DNA of 64,000 nucleotides from an uncultured Flavobacterium sp. (lineage in GTDB: Bacteria > Bacteroidota > Bacteroidia > Flavobacteriales > Flavobacteriaceae), in contig NZ_CAMLDD010000016.1 in NCBI RefSeq assembly GCF_946478785.1, forward strand, positions 51,308 to 115,307. Reading direction: 5' to 3'. The first letter of the stretch is position 1. The number at the start of each line of letters is the position of its first letter. Positions 1 through 10,900 of this stretch are shown piece by piece. A program made the translations under genes and the position numbers. The notes under the pieces were generated by a model. The model made no database searches and had not been told where the DNA came from. It was given only the letters and a program-made list of their open reading frames with translations.

Positions 1-555
1 GTTATGGCAATTCATAACGGAGCAGATGACAATGCCTCCGGAGTTTCGGCCTTGTTGTGCATATTGCAGGAAGTATCAAAAGCTAAAGTCAAACCAAAAA
101 GAAGTATCATTTTTATTTCTTTTAGCGGAGAAGAGGAAGGATTATTAGGCTCTAAATATTTTGTATCACATTTACCGGTTAAAAAAGAGGCTGTAAAAGT
201 AATGTTGAATATGGATATGGTTGGTAGATTAAATGAAGAGAAGCAAATTTATATGGGAGGCGCCGGAACTTTCCCAAATGGAGTTGAACTGATGAAGAAA
301 TTAGGCGAAAGCAGTACCCTTAATCCTGTGATACACGCCGGCGAAGTTGGAGGTTCTGATCATGTTTCATTTTATAAAGCTGGTATATCTGCTGTGGGAT
401 TTCATACCGGAGGCCACCCGCAATATCATACACCCGAAGATGATATAGATTTAATAAATATCCACGGAGGCGCTTTGGTGTCTCAGTATATTTACAATGC
501 TTTAGTGGCAATTGCAAATGATCCGCAGCAACTGTATTTTATTAATCAGGATTAA
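1..555 (+). CDS. M28-family zinc aminopeptidase, C-terminal part (5' end outside window)
   Basis: The reading frame is open from base 1, so the gene begins upstream and only about 184 C-terminal residues are seen. They carry the M28 metallopeptidase signature: GADDNASG (metal-bridging Asp), SGEEEGLLGS (catalytic and metal-binding Glu pair), NMDMVGR (metal-binding Asp) and a late YHTPEDD (metal-binding His). M28 enzymes are co-catalytic di-zinc exopeptidases, usually exported in Bacteroidota. The signal peptide, if any, lies outside the window. A hairpin terminator follows 58 bp after the stop. The family assignment is firm; the substrate cannot be told. Confidence 0.9.
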   Translation, partial: VMAIHNGADDNASGVSALLCILQEVSKAKVKPKRSIIFISFSGEEEGLLGSKYFVSHLPVKKEAVKVMLNMDMVGRLNEEKQIYMGGAGTFPNGVELMKKLGESSTLNPVIHAGEVGGSDHVSFYKAGISAVGFHTGGHPQYHTPEDDIDLINIHGGALVSQYIYNALVAIANDPQQLYFINQD

Positions 556-612
556 TTAATAAGTTGCATCAATTTATATTTTTAAAGCTCGAATTTGTTA
601 TTTTAAGACCGC

Positions 613-640
613 AATAACCACTCAAACAAGTGGTTATTTT
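613..640 (+). terminator. Rho-independent terminator after the M28 peptidase gene
   Basis: A perfect 10-bp stem, AATAACCACT against AGTGGTTATT, with a 6-base loop is followed by a T-rich run. It ends the peptidase transcription unit. Confidence 0.8.
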
Positions 641-875
641 TGTTTTATATCAGGGACCAAATCTTAAAATGAATTAATACCATTGGATCAACTGGATCAA
701 GGATGAATTCCAAACCTGGAGGTAGTAAGATTTAAGATATTCCGGTTAGGATTAATCCAAAATTTTTGCAACTATCAACTCGCCCACTACTTTGAATATT
801 TTATGAGTATAAATCTCCTATTTCAAAATAAAAACATTTTTTGAAAACTTAACATTTAAAATACAATAATTTTCT

Positions 876-883
876 TACTTTTG
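876..883 (+). promoter_or_regulatory. Bacteroidota-type -7 box upstream of the LRR protein gene
   Basis: TACTTTTG fits the Bacteroidota sigma -7 consensus TAnnTTTG and lies 55 bp before the ATG at 938. No convincing -33 TTG was found at the right spacing. The rest of the 382-bp gap (556-937), apart from the terminator at 613-640, shows nothing recognisable. Confidence 0.5.
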
Positions 884-937
884 TGTTGATTTTTAAGACT
901 AATTTGAGGTAATTAACTGATTATTAAATTATTACAC

Positions 938-3900
938 ATGAATAGAAAACTACTTATGGGATTGTTATGGCTTTTTAGCAGTCTCGCATTATTTGCTAAA
1001 ACAAACAATTTTAATATTCCTGTACCAGACTCTGAATATCAGGCATTGGTTGATTTGTATAAAGCCACTGGAGAATCTAACTGGAATAATAAGTGGAACA
1101 CCAAAGAAAATAATCTTCATGAGGTGGCCTGGTATGGTGTAACTGTTGAAAACGGACACGTTACAGGTATAAATCTTAATAACACAACGGGTATTTCCGG
1201 ATCAGTTCCTGCTTCTTTTGGAAACTTGAAATATCTCAAAACTCTTTCGATCTATGGTGGAAGTTATGCAAAAGATTTAAGTACGACTGATTTAAGTGTT
1301 TTTTCAGGATTAGAAGAACTTGAATCCCTTGATTTAAGATATTGTAAATTAAAAGGCAATATTCCTGCATCATGGAATAAACTTAAAAAACTCAAAACAC
1401 TTTATTTAGCTAATAATTCAATTACAGGGCTGCCCGCAGAATTTGGCGAACTCGAAAGCTTAGTTACTGTTGATTTATCTGAAAATCAAATAGCAGTTCT
1501 TATTAAAGAATTAGAAAATTTAAAGTCTCTGACAACTTTAAATTTAACCAATAATAAGATTTCAAACATTGTAGGTTTATTGCCGGCTTCGGTCAGTCTT
1601 AGTCTGCATTATCAGTCAGCCAGTATTGAAAATCTAACCTACAAAGGAACCGATTTAAAAATTGAAAACCTGCCAAATATTGTCTCTTACAACAGAACCA
1701 AAAATGATTTCTCTGCCAAAAGACAATTTGCCGTTTATGTTCGCGGAAGTGAGGTAGGCGTAAATGTAACAATGGCTGCTGACGGCAGTCTGACAATCCC
1801 TGCAGCTTACTTAGCAACTTTAAAAAATGGCGATGAAGTATATCTGTACCAGCAGTATGATTCAGGAACAGGAAGTGTTTCGTATTACAGCCGTGTTTAT
1901 TTTACAAATGTAAAAGTAAGTCAGCCTGCTGTTTCTAATATTGAATATCAGGCTCTTGTAGATTTTTATAATGCAATGGGCGGAAGCAGCTGGAATAATA
2001 AATGGGATATTAACGAAAACAACCTTAATGAAGGAGCATGGACAGGACTAAGTATTGAAAACGGACATGTTACCGGATTAAACCTAAATAATACAAGCAA
2101 CGTTTCAGGTTCAATTCCGGCTTCATTTGGTAATTTAAAATACTTAAAAAATCTTTCGCTTTATGCAGGAAGTTATTCTAAAAATCTAACGACAACAGAC
2201 TTAAATGTTTTATCAGAATTACAGTCTCTGGAAACGCTGGATATGAGATATTGCAGAATCGAAAGTGCTATTCCGTCTTCGTGGAGTAAATTGAAAAAGC
2301 TAAAAACAATCAGTTTTAACAATAATTCAATTAAAGGATTACCGGAAGAATTAGGTGAAATGGAAAGTCTGGTTACTTTAGAATTCCCTAATAACCAAAT
2401 CAAATTAATTCCCGCATCTATTGGTAATCTTGAGAATCTGGTTACGCTGAATTTATCAGACAATCAGATTGAAGTTATGATAAAGGAATTAGAAAATATT
2501 ACAACGTTAAAGACTTTAAACCTTTCAAACAACTATATATCAAATGTTGCTGCGTTGCTAAGCAGTTCTGTTAATTTGCAGCTTCATTATCAAAGCATAA
2601 ATGTTGATGGCCTTGTTTATACAGGTTCTGATTTAAAGGTCGAAAACTTGCCTAATACAGTTCATTATAACAGAACAAAGAATGATTTTTCGGCAAGAAG
2701 ACAGTTTGGAGTCTATGTGGGAGGAAACCAGATAGGCAATAATGTAACGGCAGATGCAGATGGAAGCGTAGTGGTTCCGGCTTCTTATCTGGCTTCATTA
2801 AAAACCGGCGATCAGTTCTATTTATATCAGCAATACGATTCATCCACAGGAAGTGTGTCCTATTATTCAAGAGTTAATTTTGTAAATGTAAAAGTTGACC
2901 AGCCTCAAATTCCTGATTTAGAATATCAGGCATTGGTAGCTATTTACAATGCAATGGGTGGAGCAAACTGGAATAATAAATGGAATATTGCCGAAAATAA
3001 TCTGCATGAAGGTGCATGGTACGGGGTCAGTATCGAAAATGGCCATATCACAGGTCTTAACTTTAATAATATTTCTAATGTTTCAGGAGCAATTCCGGCT
3101 TCGATCTCAAATTTAAAATATCTTAAAAATCTTTCTCTTTACGGCGGAAGCTACAGCAAAAATTTAAGTACCACCGATTTAAATGTTATTGCCGAATTAG
3201 AGGCTTTAGAATCGCTGGATTTGAGATATACTAAAATTAAAGGTGATATCCCGGCATCCTGGAGCAAACTAAAAAAGTTAAAAACAGCTTATTTGGGGTA
3301 CAATACTCTTACTGCCTTACCGGAAGACATTGGAGCAATGGAAAGCCTGGTTACGCTTGAAATTCCTAACAACCAAATAAAAGCCATTCCGGTATCCATA
3401 GGTAATCTTACCAATTTAGTTACAATAAATTTATCCGATAATAAAGTTGAGGTTCTGGTAAAAGAACTGGAAAATATTACAACTTTAAAAACGCTAAACC
3501 TTTCAAGCAACAGCGTTTCAAATATCGCCGGATTGCTTGACAGCGGGGTTAACCTGGCTTTGCATTATCAAGCCATAAATGTTGAAGGACTTGTTTATAC
3601 CGGTTCTGATGTTAAAATTGAAACACTCCCTAATACCGTTTATTACAACAGAACAAAGAATGATTTGTCGGCCAGAAGACAATTTGGAGTTTACGTGGGA
3701 GGAAATCAAATAGGAAGTAATATAACCGCAGCTGCAGATGGCAGTATTACTATTCCTGCTTCTTCTTTGGCTTCAATAAAAACTGGAGATCAGTTTTACT
3801 TATATCAGCAGTATGACTCAGCAACAGGAAGTGTTTCGTATTATTCTACAGTTAATTTTGTGAATGTAAAAGTAGATCAGCCAAAAATACCAGATGAAGA

Positions 3901-6900
3901 ATATCAGGCATTAGTTGATTTTTATACGGTGATGAACGGGACGAACTGGACCAATAAATGGGATGTTGCCACAAATAATTTGCATGAAGGAGCATGGTAT
4001 GGTGTAAGTATCGAAAACGGACATATTACAGGTCTTAATCTTAATAACAATAGTTCTGTTAACGGCGCTGTGCCAGCATCCATAAAAGATTTAAAATATC
4101 TTAAAACACTGTCTCTTTATGGCGGAAGCTACAGTAAAAATTTAAGCACAACCGATTTAAGCGTTTTGTCAGAACTCGAATCTTTAGAGTATTTAGATTT
4201 AAGATACACGAAGATTAAAGGTGATCTTCCGGCAACATGGAACAAACTTAAAAAATTAAATTCATTGTATTTAAATAACAATGCCCTTACTGCTTTACCT
4301 GAAGATTTTGGCGGAATGGAAAGTTTAGTAACGGTTAATTTATCTTCTAACCAAATAAAAGCAATTCCGGTTTCAACGGGAAATCTTGACAAACTAGTTA
4401 CTTTAAATCTTGCTTCTAACCAAATAGAAGTTCTTATTAAGGATTTAGAAAAAAATACCGCATTAAAGACATTAGATCTTTCAGGTAATAAAGTTGCTGC
4501 TATCGAGGGATTATTATCGAGTCAGGTAAATTTAGAATTGAACTCACAGACCTTAAGTATTCCAAATTTTTTATATGAAGGAAATGATGTAAAAGTAAGC
4601 AATCTGCCAAATGTTGTACTTTATAATAAAGCAACGAATGATTTCTCTGCACAAAGGCCGTTTAGATTGTATGTAAAAGGAACTCAGACAGGAAACAATT
4701 TAAGGGTTGCGGGAGATGGAACATTAACTATTCCTGCAGATTATCTTGCGACTTTAAAAACAGGAGATGAACTTTATTTATATCAGGAATACGAAGGCGG
4801 TGCAGCTACTTCCTATTATTCCACAATTTATTTTACCAATGTAAAAGTAGATCAGCCAAAAATACCAGATGCAGAATATCAGGCCTTAGTTGATTTTCAT
4901 AACGCAATGAATGGTTTAAACTGGAACAATAAATGGGTAACTGCAGAGAACAATCTGCATGAAGGCGCATGGTACGGAGTAAGCATTCAAAACGGACATA
5001 TTACAGGATTAAACCTGAATAATAATTCTAATGTTTCAGGAACAATTCCGGCATCTTTTGCCAACTTAAAATACTTAAAAAATCTTTCTCTATATGGAGG
5101 AAGTTACTCAAAGAATTTAAGCACGACCGATCTGGGAATTATTTCCGGTTTAGAATCACTGGAATCCCTGGACTTAAGATATACAAAACTAAAAGGCATT
5201 GTACCTTCTTCATGGAGTAAATTACAGGCTTTAAAAACGTTGTATTTAAGTTATAACACGATAGAAGATATAGACGAAGCTTTAGCCTATTTACCGCTTT
5301 TAAAGACGGTTGATTTTTCTAACCAGACCATTACAATTCCAACAATTGAGGTGGGAGCAAACGAATTGGTTATAAACCTTCCTACTTTATCAACATTCTT
5401 ATTTAATGCAAATGGCGGAGTTATTAATAACAAAAACCATTTTACGCTTTTTGTTAATGGGGTAAACAAAGCTTCAAATTATTCGACTAATGAAGGGAAA
5501 CTAATTTTTAAGGATATTGCATTACTGGGAATAAAACTAAGCGATAAAATCAGAATTGTCCAAAATGACGGAACCGCACAGGGAACAGCAATCAATTACA
5601 CACAAGTAATTTTTGGCAAACCACTGGCAGATGAAGAGTTTGAAATTCTGAAGAAATTCTACGCCAGTACAAACGGAGAACAATGGACTCAAAAATGGGA
5701 TGTCTCACAAAACAAACTTCATGAAGTAAGCTGGTACGGAGTAGGAACAAAAGATGGCCACGTAGTTTCACTGAGTTTATCGGGAAATAACCTGTCAGGA
5801 ACCCTTCCGGCAGAATTGTCTGATTTGGCTTATCTGGAGACTATCAATTTACAATCTAATGCAATTGAAGGAGCAATTCCATCCAATTTAGGAAATCTTT
5901 CAAATTTAAAAGCGCTTAATTTACAATCAAATAAGTTACAAGGCACATTGCCGGTTCTATCCGGTATTTCCTCACTGAAAAAAGTATCGTATTCAGGTAA
6001 TTTGTTTAAAGGAACAATTCCTGGACATTTAAATGATTTTGAGAATATTGAACAGCTTGATCTCTCTAATAATGGTTTCGATTCGTTAGAAAAACCATTT
6101 ACATACGATTCAGGCAGTGTATACATAAACCTACGTGGACAGGTAATTGTAAAAGATGAATTTCTGTATCTAAAAGGCGATGAAATAATTGTTGATCTGC
6201 CGTCTATCAATACATATAACGAAACGCAGCAGGACTATAGCGGACAATATCAGTTTGAATTGCAGGCTAACAATTTCAAAATTTCTGAAGCTACAGCTGT
6301 AGACCATACCATTACATTTCCAAATATTTCTGTAGCAAGTATTCCGGCAGGCGCTAAAATTGCCATCTGGCAGAAAAACGGAACTTCGCAGGGAACTTAC
6401 TTACAATTTAAAGGCATCGCAGATGGATCTGAAACGCCATTAATTGCGGCAGAATATGATGCTTTGGTCGCTTTCTTTCAAAGTGCCGGAGGTTCGGGCT
6501 GGAAAGAAACATGGGATGTATCTTCAAATAATCTTCATGAGAAGAAATGGAAAGGTGTAACCACAAATGACGGTCATGTTGTTTCAATAAATCTTATCGA
6601 TAATAATCTAACCGGAAACATTAGTGCGGAATTAGGAAAGTTTACCGAATTGCAAAACCTGAATTTAGCCAAGAATAAATTATCAGGATCGATTCCGGAA
6701 AGTGTATCAAAAGTAACAAAACTGAAAACGGTTGATCTTTCAGAAAATGAACTGACAGGTATTGATGCGGCTTTTTCAGCAACTGTAAGTTTTAAAATTG
6801 ACCGTCAGAAAATTAATCTTGGCGAACTGCCATTAACATTGAATGCGGTTTTAAAAGACCAAAAAATCAATCATTACGATCATGTTAATTCCTTGTTTAA

Positions 6901-7921
6901 TGCAACGCAGTCATATAATATGACATTGAAAGACTATTTTCAGATGGTTACGGTTCCTGAAGATGGTATTAAGCTGACCAATATTTTAAGTGAATGGAAT
7001 GTTCCAAACAACCAAACTCTTGAATTGAGACAAATTGCAGGATCTGCCAGAAATAGTGTTCTGACCTATACCATAACTTATAGAGACGGAGATTCTAATT
7101 TAGACGGAATAGTAAATATTCTGGACATTCAGTCTTCTTTGAATTACACTTTGAGCCAGAAACCTAAGTTTTTTAATTACGGTGCGGCTGATCTGAATAA
7201 AGATAAAAACTTAAATCTTCTGGATATCATCTTACTGATCAATAAAATTCAAAGCGGATCGCAAGAAAGACCGGCCAATACCAAACGTCCTACAGCAGTA
7301 AATGCAACAGATGTGATTGTAAGTATTGAAGATAATACTTTGTTCATTGACAATCAATCGGGTTCTACTGCGGCATTTGACATTCGTTTAAAAGATGCTG
7401 ATAAAAACGATATAAAAGAAGTATTGTCTAGTGCGGGATACACCGTGTCTGTTGCAGAACATGAAGGAGAAATAAGCATCATTGGTTTTACTATGGATAA
7501 ATTTCTGTCCGGCAAACAGGCAATTGCCAAAGTTTCTAGTCAAGCTGAAGTGGTTTCTGCTATGATTGCCAATGAAAATGCAGAAGAATTGAGCTATAAA
7601 ATTTCAAAAGGAACTTTAGGCATTGACAATCCTGATTCAAATCAGGATAAAACAGACAAAATTTTAAATTTCCCGAACCCATTTAAGGATCAAACCGCTA
7701 TCAAATACCATTTATCTGAAAAGGCAGACAAAGCTACGCTGAAAGTTTTTGATCTTCATGGACGTGTTGTGCGTGTGCAATCAGATCTTGAAACTTCAGA
7801 AGGAAATCATGAATTAGACTTCTTTAAGAATGATCTTTCTTCGGGAGTTTATATTTATACTATTGAAGTCCAGACTTCGGCAGGCCCTGTGGTTTTAAAA
7901 GGAAAAATGTTAATACAATAA
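938..7921 (+). CDS. Giant secreted leucine-rich-repeat protein with dockerin-like segment and T9SS sorting domain
   Basis: A 2327-aa protein with a Sec signal peptide (about residues 1-20). Seven modules follow, each opening with an EYQALVDFY-like sequence and a WNNKW...LHEGAWYG motif typical of bacterial LRR surface proteins, then LxxLxxLxLxxN leucine-rich repeats. Modules open near residues 33, 336, 662, 988, 1313, 1567 and 1839; the first five are close copies. Residues about 2048-2105 hold two EF-hand-like dockerin half-repeats (GDSNLDGIVNILDI and ADLNKDKNLNLLDI). Residues about 2245-2327 are a type A T9SS sorting domain (NFPNPF...LKVFDLHGRVV). The likely role is surface adhesion or protein binding, which is inference. 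The next gene lies 34 bp downstream and is probably co-transcribed. Confidence 0.9.
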   Translation: MNRKLLMGLLWLFSSLALFAKTNNFNIPVPDSEYQALVDLYKATGESNWNNKWNTKENNLHEVAWYGVTVENGHVTGINLNNTTGISGSVPASFGNLKYLKTLSIYGGSYAKDLSTTDLSVFSGLEELESLDLRYCKLKGNIPASWNKLKKLKTLYLANNSITGLPAEFGELESLVTVDLSENQIAVLIKELENLKSLTTLNLTNNKISNIVGLLPASVSLSLHYQSASIENLTYKGTDLKIENLPNIVSYNRTKNDFSAKRQFAVYVRGSEVGVNVTMAADGSLTIPAAYLATLKNGDEVYLYQQYDSGTGSVSYYSRVYFTNVKVSQPAVSNIEYQALVDFYNAMGGSSWNNKWDINENNLNEGAWTGLSIENGHVTGLNLNNTSNVSGSIPASFGNLKYLKNLSLYAGSYSKNLTTTDLNVLSELQSLETLDMRYCRIESAIPSSWSKLKKLKTISFNNNSIKGLPEELGEMESLVTLEFPNNQIKLIPASIGNLENLVTLNLSDNQIEVMIKELENITTLKTLNLSNNYISNVAALLSSSVNLQLHYQSINVDGLVYTGSDLKVENLPNTVHYNRTKNDFSARRQFGVYVGGNQIGNNVTADADGSVVVPASYLASLKTGDQFYLYQQYDSSTGSVSYYSRVNFVNVKVDQPQIPDLEYQALVAIYNAMGGANWNNKWNIAENNLHEGAWYGVSIENGHITGLNFNNISNVSGAIPASISNLKYLKNLSLYGGSYSKNLSTTDLNVIAELEALESLDLRYTKIKGDIPASWSKLKKLKTAYLGYNTLTALPEDIGAMESLVTLEIPNNQIKAIPVSIGNLTNLVTINLSDNKVEVLVKELENITTLKTLNLSSNSVSNIAGLLDSGVNLALHYQAINVEGLVYTGSDVKIETLPNTVYYNRTKNDLSARRQFGVYVGGNQIGSNITAAADGSITIPASSLASIKTGDQFYLYQQYDSATGSVSYYSTVNFVNVKVDQPKIPDEEYQALVDFYTVMNGTNWTNKWDVATNNLHEGAWYGVSIENGHITGLNLNNNSSVNGAVPASIKDLKYLKTLSLYGGSYSKNLSTTDLSVLSELESLEYLDLRYTKIKGDLPATWNKLKKLNSLYLNNNALTALPEDFGGMESLVTVNLSSNQIKAIPVSTGNLDKLVTLNLASNQIEVLIKDLEKNTALKTLDLSGNKVAAIEGLLSSQVNLELNSQTLSIPNFLYEGNDVKVSNLPNVVLYNKATNDFSAQRPFRLYVKGTQTGNNLRVAGDGTLTIPADYLATLKTGDELYLYQEYEGGAATSYYSTIYFTNVKVDQPKIPDAEYQALVDFHNAMNGLNWNNKWVTAENNLHEGAWYGVSIQNGHITGLNLNNNSNVSGTIPASFANLKYLKNLSLYGGSYSKNLSTTDLGIISGLESLESLDLRYTKLKGIVPSSWSKLQALKTLYLSYNTIEDIDEALAYLPLLKTVDFSNQTITIPTIEVGANELVINLPTLSTFLFNANGGVINNKNHFTLFVNGVNKASNYSTNEGKLIFKDIALLGIKLSDKIRIVQNDGTAQGTAINYTQVIFGKPLADEEFEILKKFYASTNGEQWTQKWDVSQNKLHEVSWYGVGTKDGHVVSLSLSGNNLSGTLPAELSDLAYLETINLQSNAIEGAIPSNLGNLSNLKALNLQSNKLQGTLPVLSGISSLKKVSYSGNLFKGTIPGHLNDFENIEQLDLSNNGFDSLEKPFTYDSGSVYINLRGQVIVKDEFLYLKGDEIIVDLPSINTYNETQQDYSGQYQFELQANNFKISEATAVDHTITFPNISVASIPAGAKIAIWQKNGTSQGTYLQFKGIADGSETPLIAAEYDALVAFFQSAGGSGWKETWDVSSNNLHEKKWKGVTTNDGHVVSINLIDNNLTGNISAELGKFTELQNLNLAKNKLSGSIPESVSKVTKLKTVDLSENELTGIDAAFSATVSFKIDRQKINLGELPLTLNAVLKDQKINHYDHVNSLFNATQSYNMTLKDYFQMVTVPEDGIKLTNILSEWNVPNNQTLELRQIAGSARNSVLTYTITYRDGDSNLDGIVNILDIQSSLNYTLSQKPKFFNYGAADLNKDKNLNLLDIILLINKIQSGSQERPANTKRPTAVNATDVIVSIEDNTLFIDNQSGSTAAFDIRLKDADKNDIKEVLSSAGYTVSVAEHEGEISIIGFTMDKFLSGKQAIAKVSSQAEVVSAMIANENAEELSYKISKGTLGIDNPDSNQDKTDKILNFPNPFKDQTAIKYHLSEKADKATLKVFDLHGRVVRVQSDLETSEGNHELDFFKNDLSSGVYIYTIEVQTSAGPVVLKGKMLIQ
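1034..5635 (+). repeat. Tandem intragenic repeat: five approximately 0.98-kb LRR modules
   Basis: Module openings at about 1034, 1943, 2921, 3899 and 4874 give periods of 909, 978, 978 and 975 bp. The fifth module is shorter and ends near 5635. Modules 2 to 4 are closely similar at protein level, and the shared YYSxxxFxNVKVxQP sequence closes each one. This points to duplication by recombination; copy number may vary between strains and is prone to misassembly. Confidence 0.85.
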
Positions 7922-7955
7922 ACTTATTATAATGATAGCTAACAAATTAAAAACA

Positions 7956-10900
7956 ATGAAAATAAAATCATTTTTGGTGTTTATCTTCCTTTTGCTGGGA
8001 ACATTTATACAGGCTCAAAATAGTTTGAAAGTAGTAAATACATCAGCTGGACCAGGTGAAAAAGCAACTATCACAATTGATTTGGCGAATACAGAAGAAG
8101 TAGTGGGAGCAGAGTTTACTTTAACTGTTCCTCAGGGCTTAATTGTAAATGAAAAAGAAGCCAAAATTCTGGAAGCCCGAAAAGGGGACCATGCTATTTA
8201 TGTCAATATCGAAAATAATAATCCACGAAATTATCATTTTATAGTCCTTTCGCTGACGAGCAATTCTTTTAAAGGGAACAATGGAGGTTTATTAGAAATT
8301 CCAATTGAGATTCCTTTGAATTATACCTCGGGACAAACTCATAATTTAAGCTTGTCAAAAGTTGTATTAAGTTCTAAAAACGCGGTCGACATAGGTTCGA
8401 ATCATACAAACGGAATCCTGAATATCGCAACAGCTCAATTTCCAGATTTAACAATTTCGGGTATAACTTCAAACGAAACTGAAATTACCCCAGGTAACAA
8501 AATCAACGTTTCATGGGGTGTAGATAATATTGGTGAACGTATTGCTTCTGGCGGATGGGTCGAGCAGGTCAGTATTGTTTCTGAGCAAACCGGATTAGAA
8601 TATAATCTTGGAACAGTTTCGTATAATGAGGATTTAGATAAAAAGAAATCCGTTAGCCGAAGCGCCACTTTTAATCTCCCAAAAGTTTTAGGAATTGAAG
8701 GCAATGTAAAAATAAAAATCAATATCGTAGCCAATACAGCCGTAAAAGAACCGGAAGCATTAAAAAATAACAATAAAATTACTGCTGCGACAGCTATTGT
8801 GCTTGAAAAACTTTTATACCTGACATTGGATAAAAAAAGTATAGATGAAAATTCGACAGAAGTTATCAGGGCAACCTTAACCCAGAGTGGTGACAGAAGC
8901 CTGGACAAGACATTTGCACTATCAGCATCTCCTACTGCAGAACTTTCGTTAGATGCCAATGTTAAAATACTAAAAGACCAGTCTTCGGTAGTTTTTTACA
9001 TTAAACCTGTAGATAATACTATCACAGACGGGAACAGAACCATAGCGCTTTCGGTTTCGGGAAATGATTATCCTTCACTTTCAGATAATATTGAAATTAT
9101 TGATAACGAATTTTCAGTAGTTACTTTAACGCCGTCAAAAGTTGCTGCAACTGATGGGGAAATTATTACTGTGACTTTAGAAACTGATTTTGCGAAGACA
9201 AAAGACACTAAATTTGTTATTACGGCAGATCAAAATTCACGCTGGACAGTTCCGACAGAAGTTTTATTACCCGCAGGAAGTAAAACCACTACGTTTACCA
9301 TCACAGTTAAAAACAATAAAGTTCCTGAACCAACAGTTATTGGTAAATTAATTTTACGTGCCGAAGGTTTTCAGGCAGGAAATACAGAGATTACTTTAAA
9401 AAGTTCTAATGTCCCAGCTTTTGAATTGGAAATTGCACCCGAAACTATTTCAAAAGGAGATGGTGTTTATGCGACTTATGCCACAATTAAGCGATTAGAC
9501 AAATCTGATATTAGTACAGCAGTACGCTTAAAAGCAAACATTGCAAATGCTTTGATACTTCCTGATGTTATTGACTTTCCAGCTAATGTAAATCAGAAGA
9601 AATTTAATATTGGAGCTGTAAATAATGGAATTGTCGATGGCACAAAAACGGTAAATGTGGCTGCCGAAGTTTATATTTCTTCATGTAATTGTACTGTTCC
9701 TGCAGGAAGCGGAGGGAATCCATTAAGCAAAGACATTACAATTTTGGACAGTAATGGTCCGGCATTGACCGTAAAAGCAAATCCGTCAACAGTGAAAGCC
9801 GGAATCGAAAATGCGGCAAAAATTACAATTGAAAGAAATACTGTTGATACATCAACAGCAATTTTAGTGAAGTTGTCCTCTGATTCGCCTACAATCGTTT
9901 CAATCCCTGCTGAAATAACAATTCCAATAGGCAGTAAAAGTACAGAAGTAGCTATAAATACCATTATCGATGCTACTAAAACGGGTGATCAAACGGTGCG
10001 TATTCAGGCAGAAGCCGCTAATTATAGTACTGGCTTTTCCTGGCTTTTAGTAACAGACCAAAACAAGCCTGATGCAGTTGTTACAGCAGTAAAGACATTG
10101 GCACAAGCAAATGGGGAAGATATTATAGAAGTTACAACCTCTATTGCAAACCAGGGTTTTGCCGTTTTGGCAAAAGGTTCAAAAATGGAATATTATCTTT
10201 CTAAAGATCAGTCAACAAACAATGCAACTCTTATAACAACTTCACAAATCGATGATGCTATCGAAACCGGAAAAAATATAAGTGTAGTAAAATCAATAAA
10301 GCTTCCGCAAGTAGCGGGCGATTATTTTTTAGTAGTTGCTGTCAATACAGATCAAAAGATAAATGAACTGTCATATACTAATAATACGTCATTTTCTGCG
10401 ATAAAATTACTATCCAGTTATACTGCAACAGCAACAGTTGGAAAATCGGTTTACAAATCAGGTGAATTGGTTAATATAACGGGATCGGCTAAAATGTCGA
10501 ATAATACAGCAGCAGCAAACAAAGATGTCGAAATTACCATTTCGAATGAAGGTTTTGTTCGTACCTTTTTAGTTACAACAAATGCTGCCGGAAATTTTGC
10601 ATACGATTTTGAACCTTTACAGGCAGAAAGCGGGCATTATACTGCAAGTGCAGGCTATCCGGGGACAAAAAATGCAACTCAGGCAGAATTTGATATTGTT
10701 GGTTTTGAATGGACAAACAAACCTTCGGATTATTTAAAATGGGAAGTAGTAACCCAAGTGCCGTTTAAAGGAGAATTTAAATTAAAAAACAATAGTAAAA
10801 CTGCTTTAACGAATGTAAAAATAGAATTGCCATCAGATGCTGGTTTTGCAATTCAGACAGAACCGCTAACATTAGCTGCTGGTCAGGAAGCAGTACTAAA

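Noticed and set aside
2173..6210. Several open frames on the minus strand within the LRR gene
   Set aside because: They recur once per module and mirror the repeated plus-strand codons, so they are shadows of the real gene.
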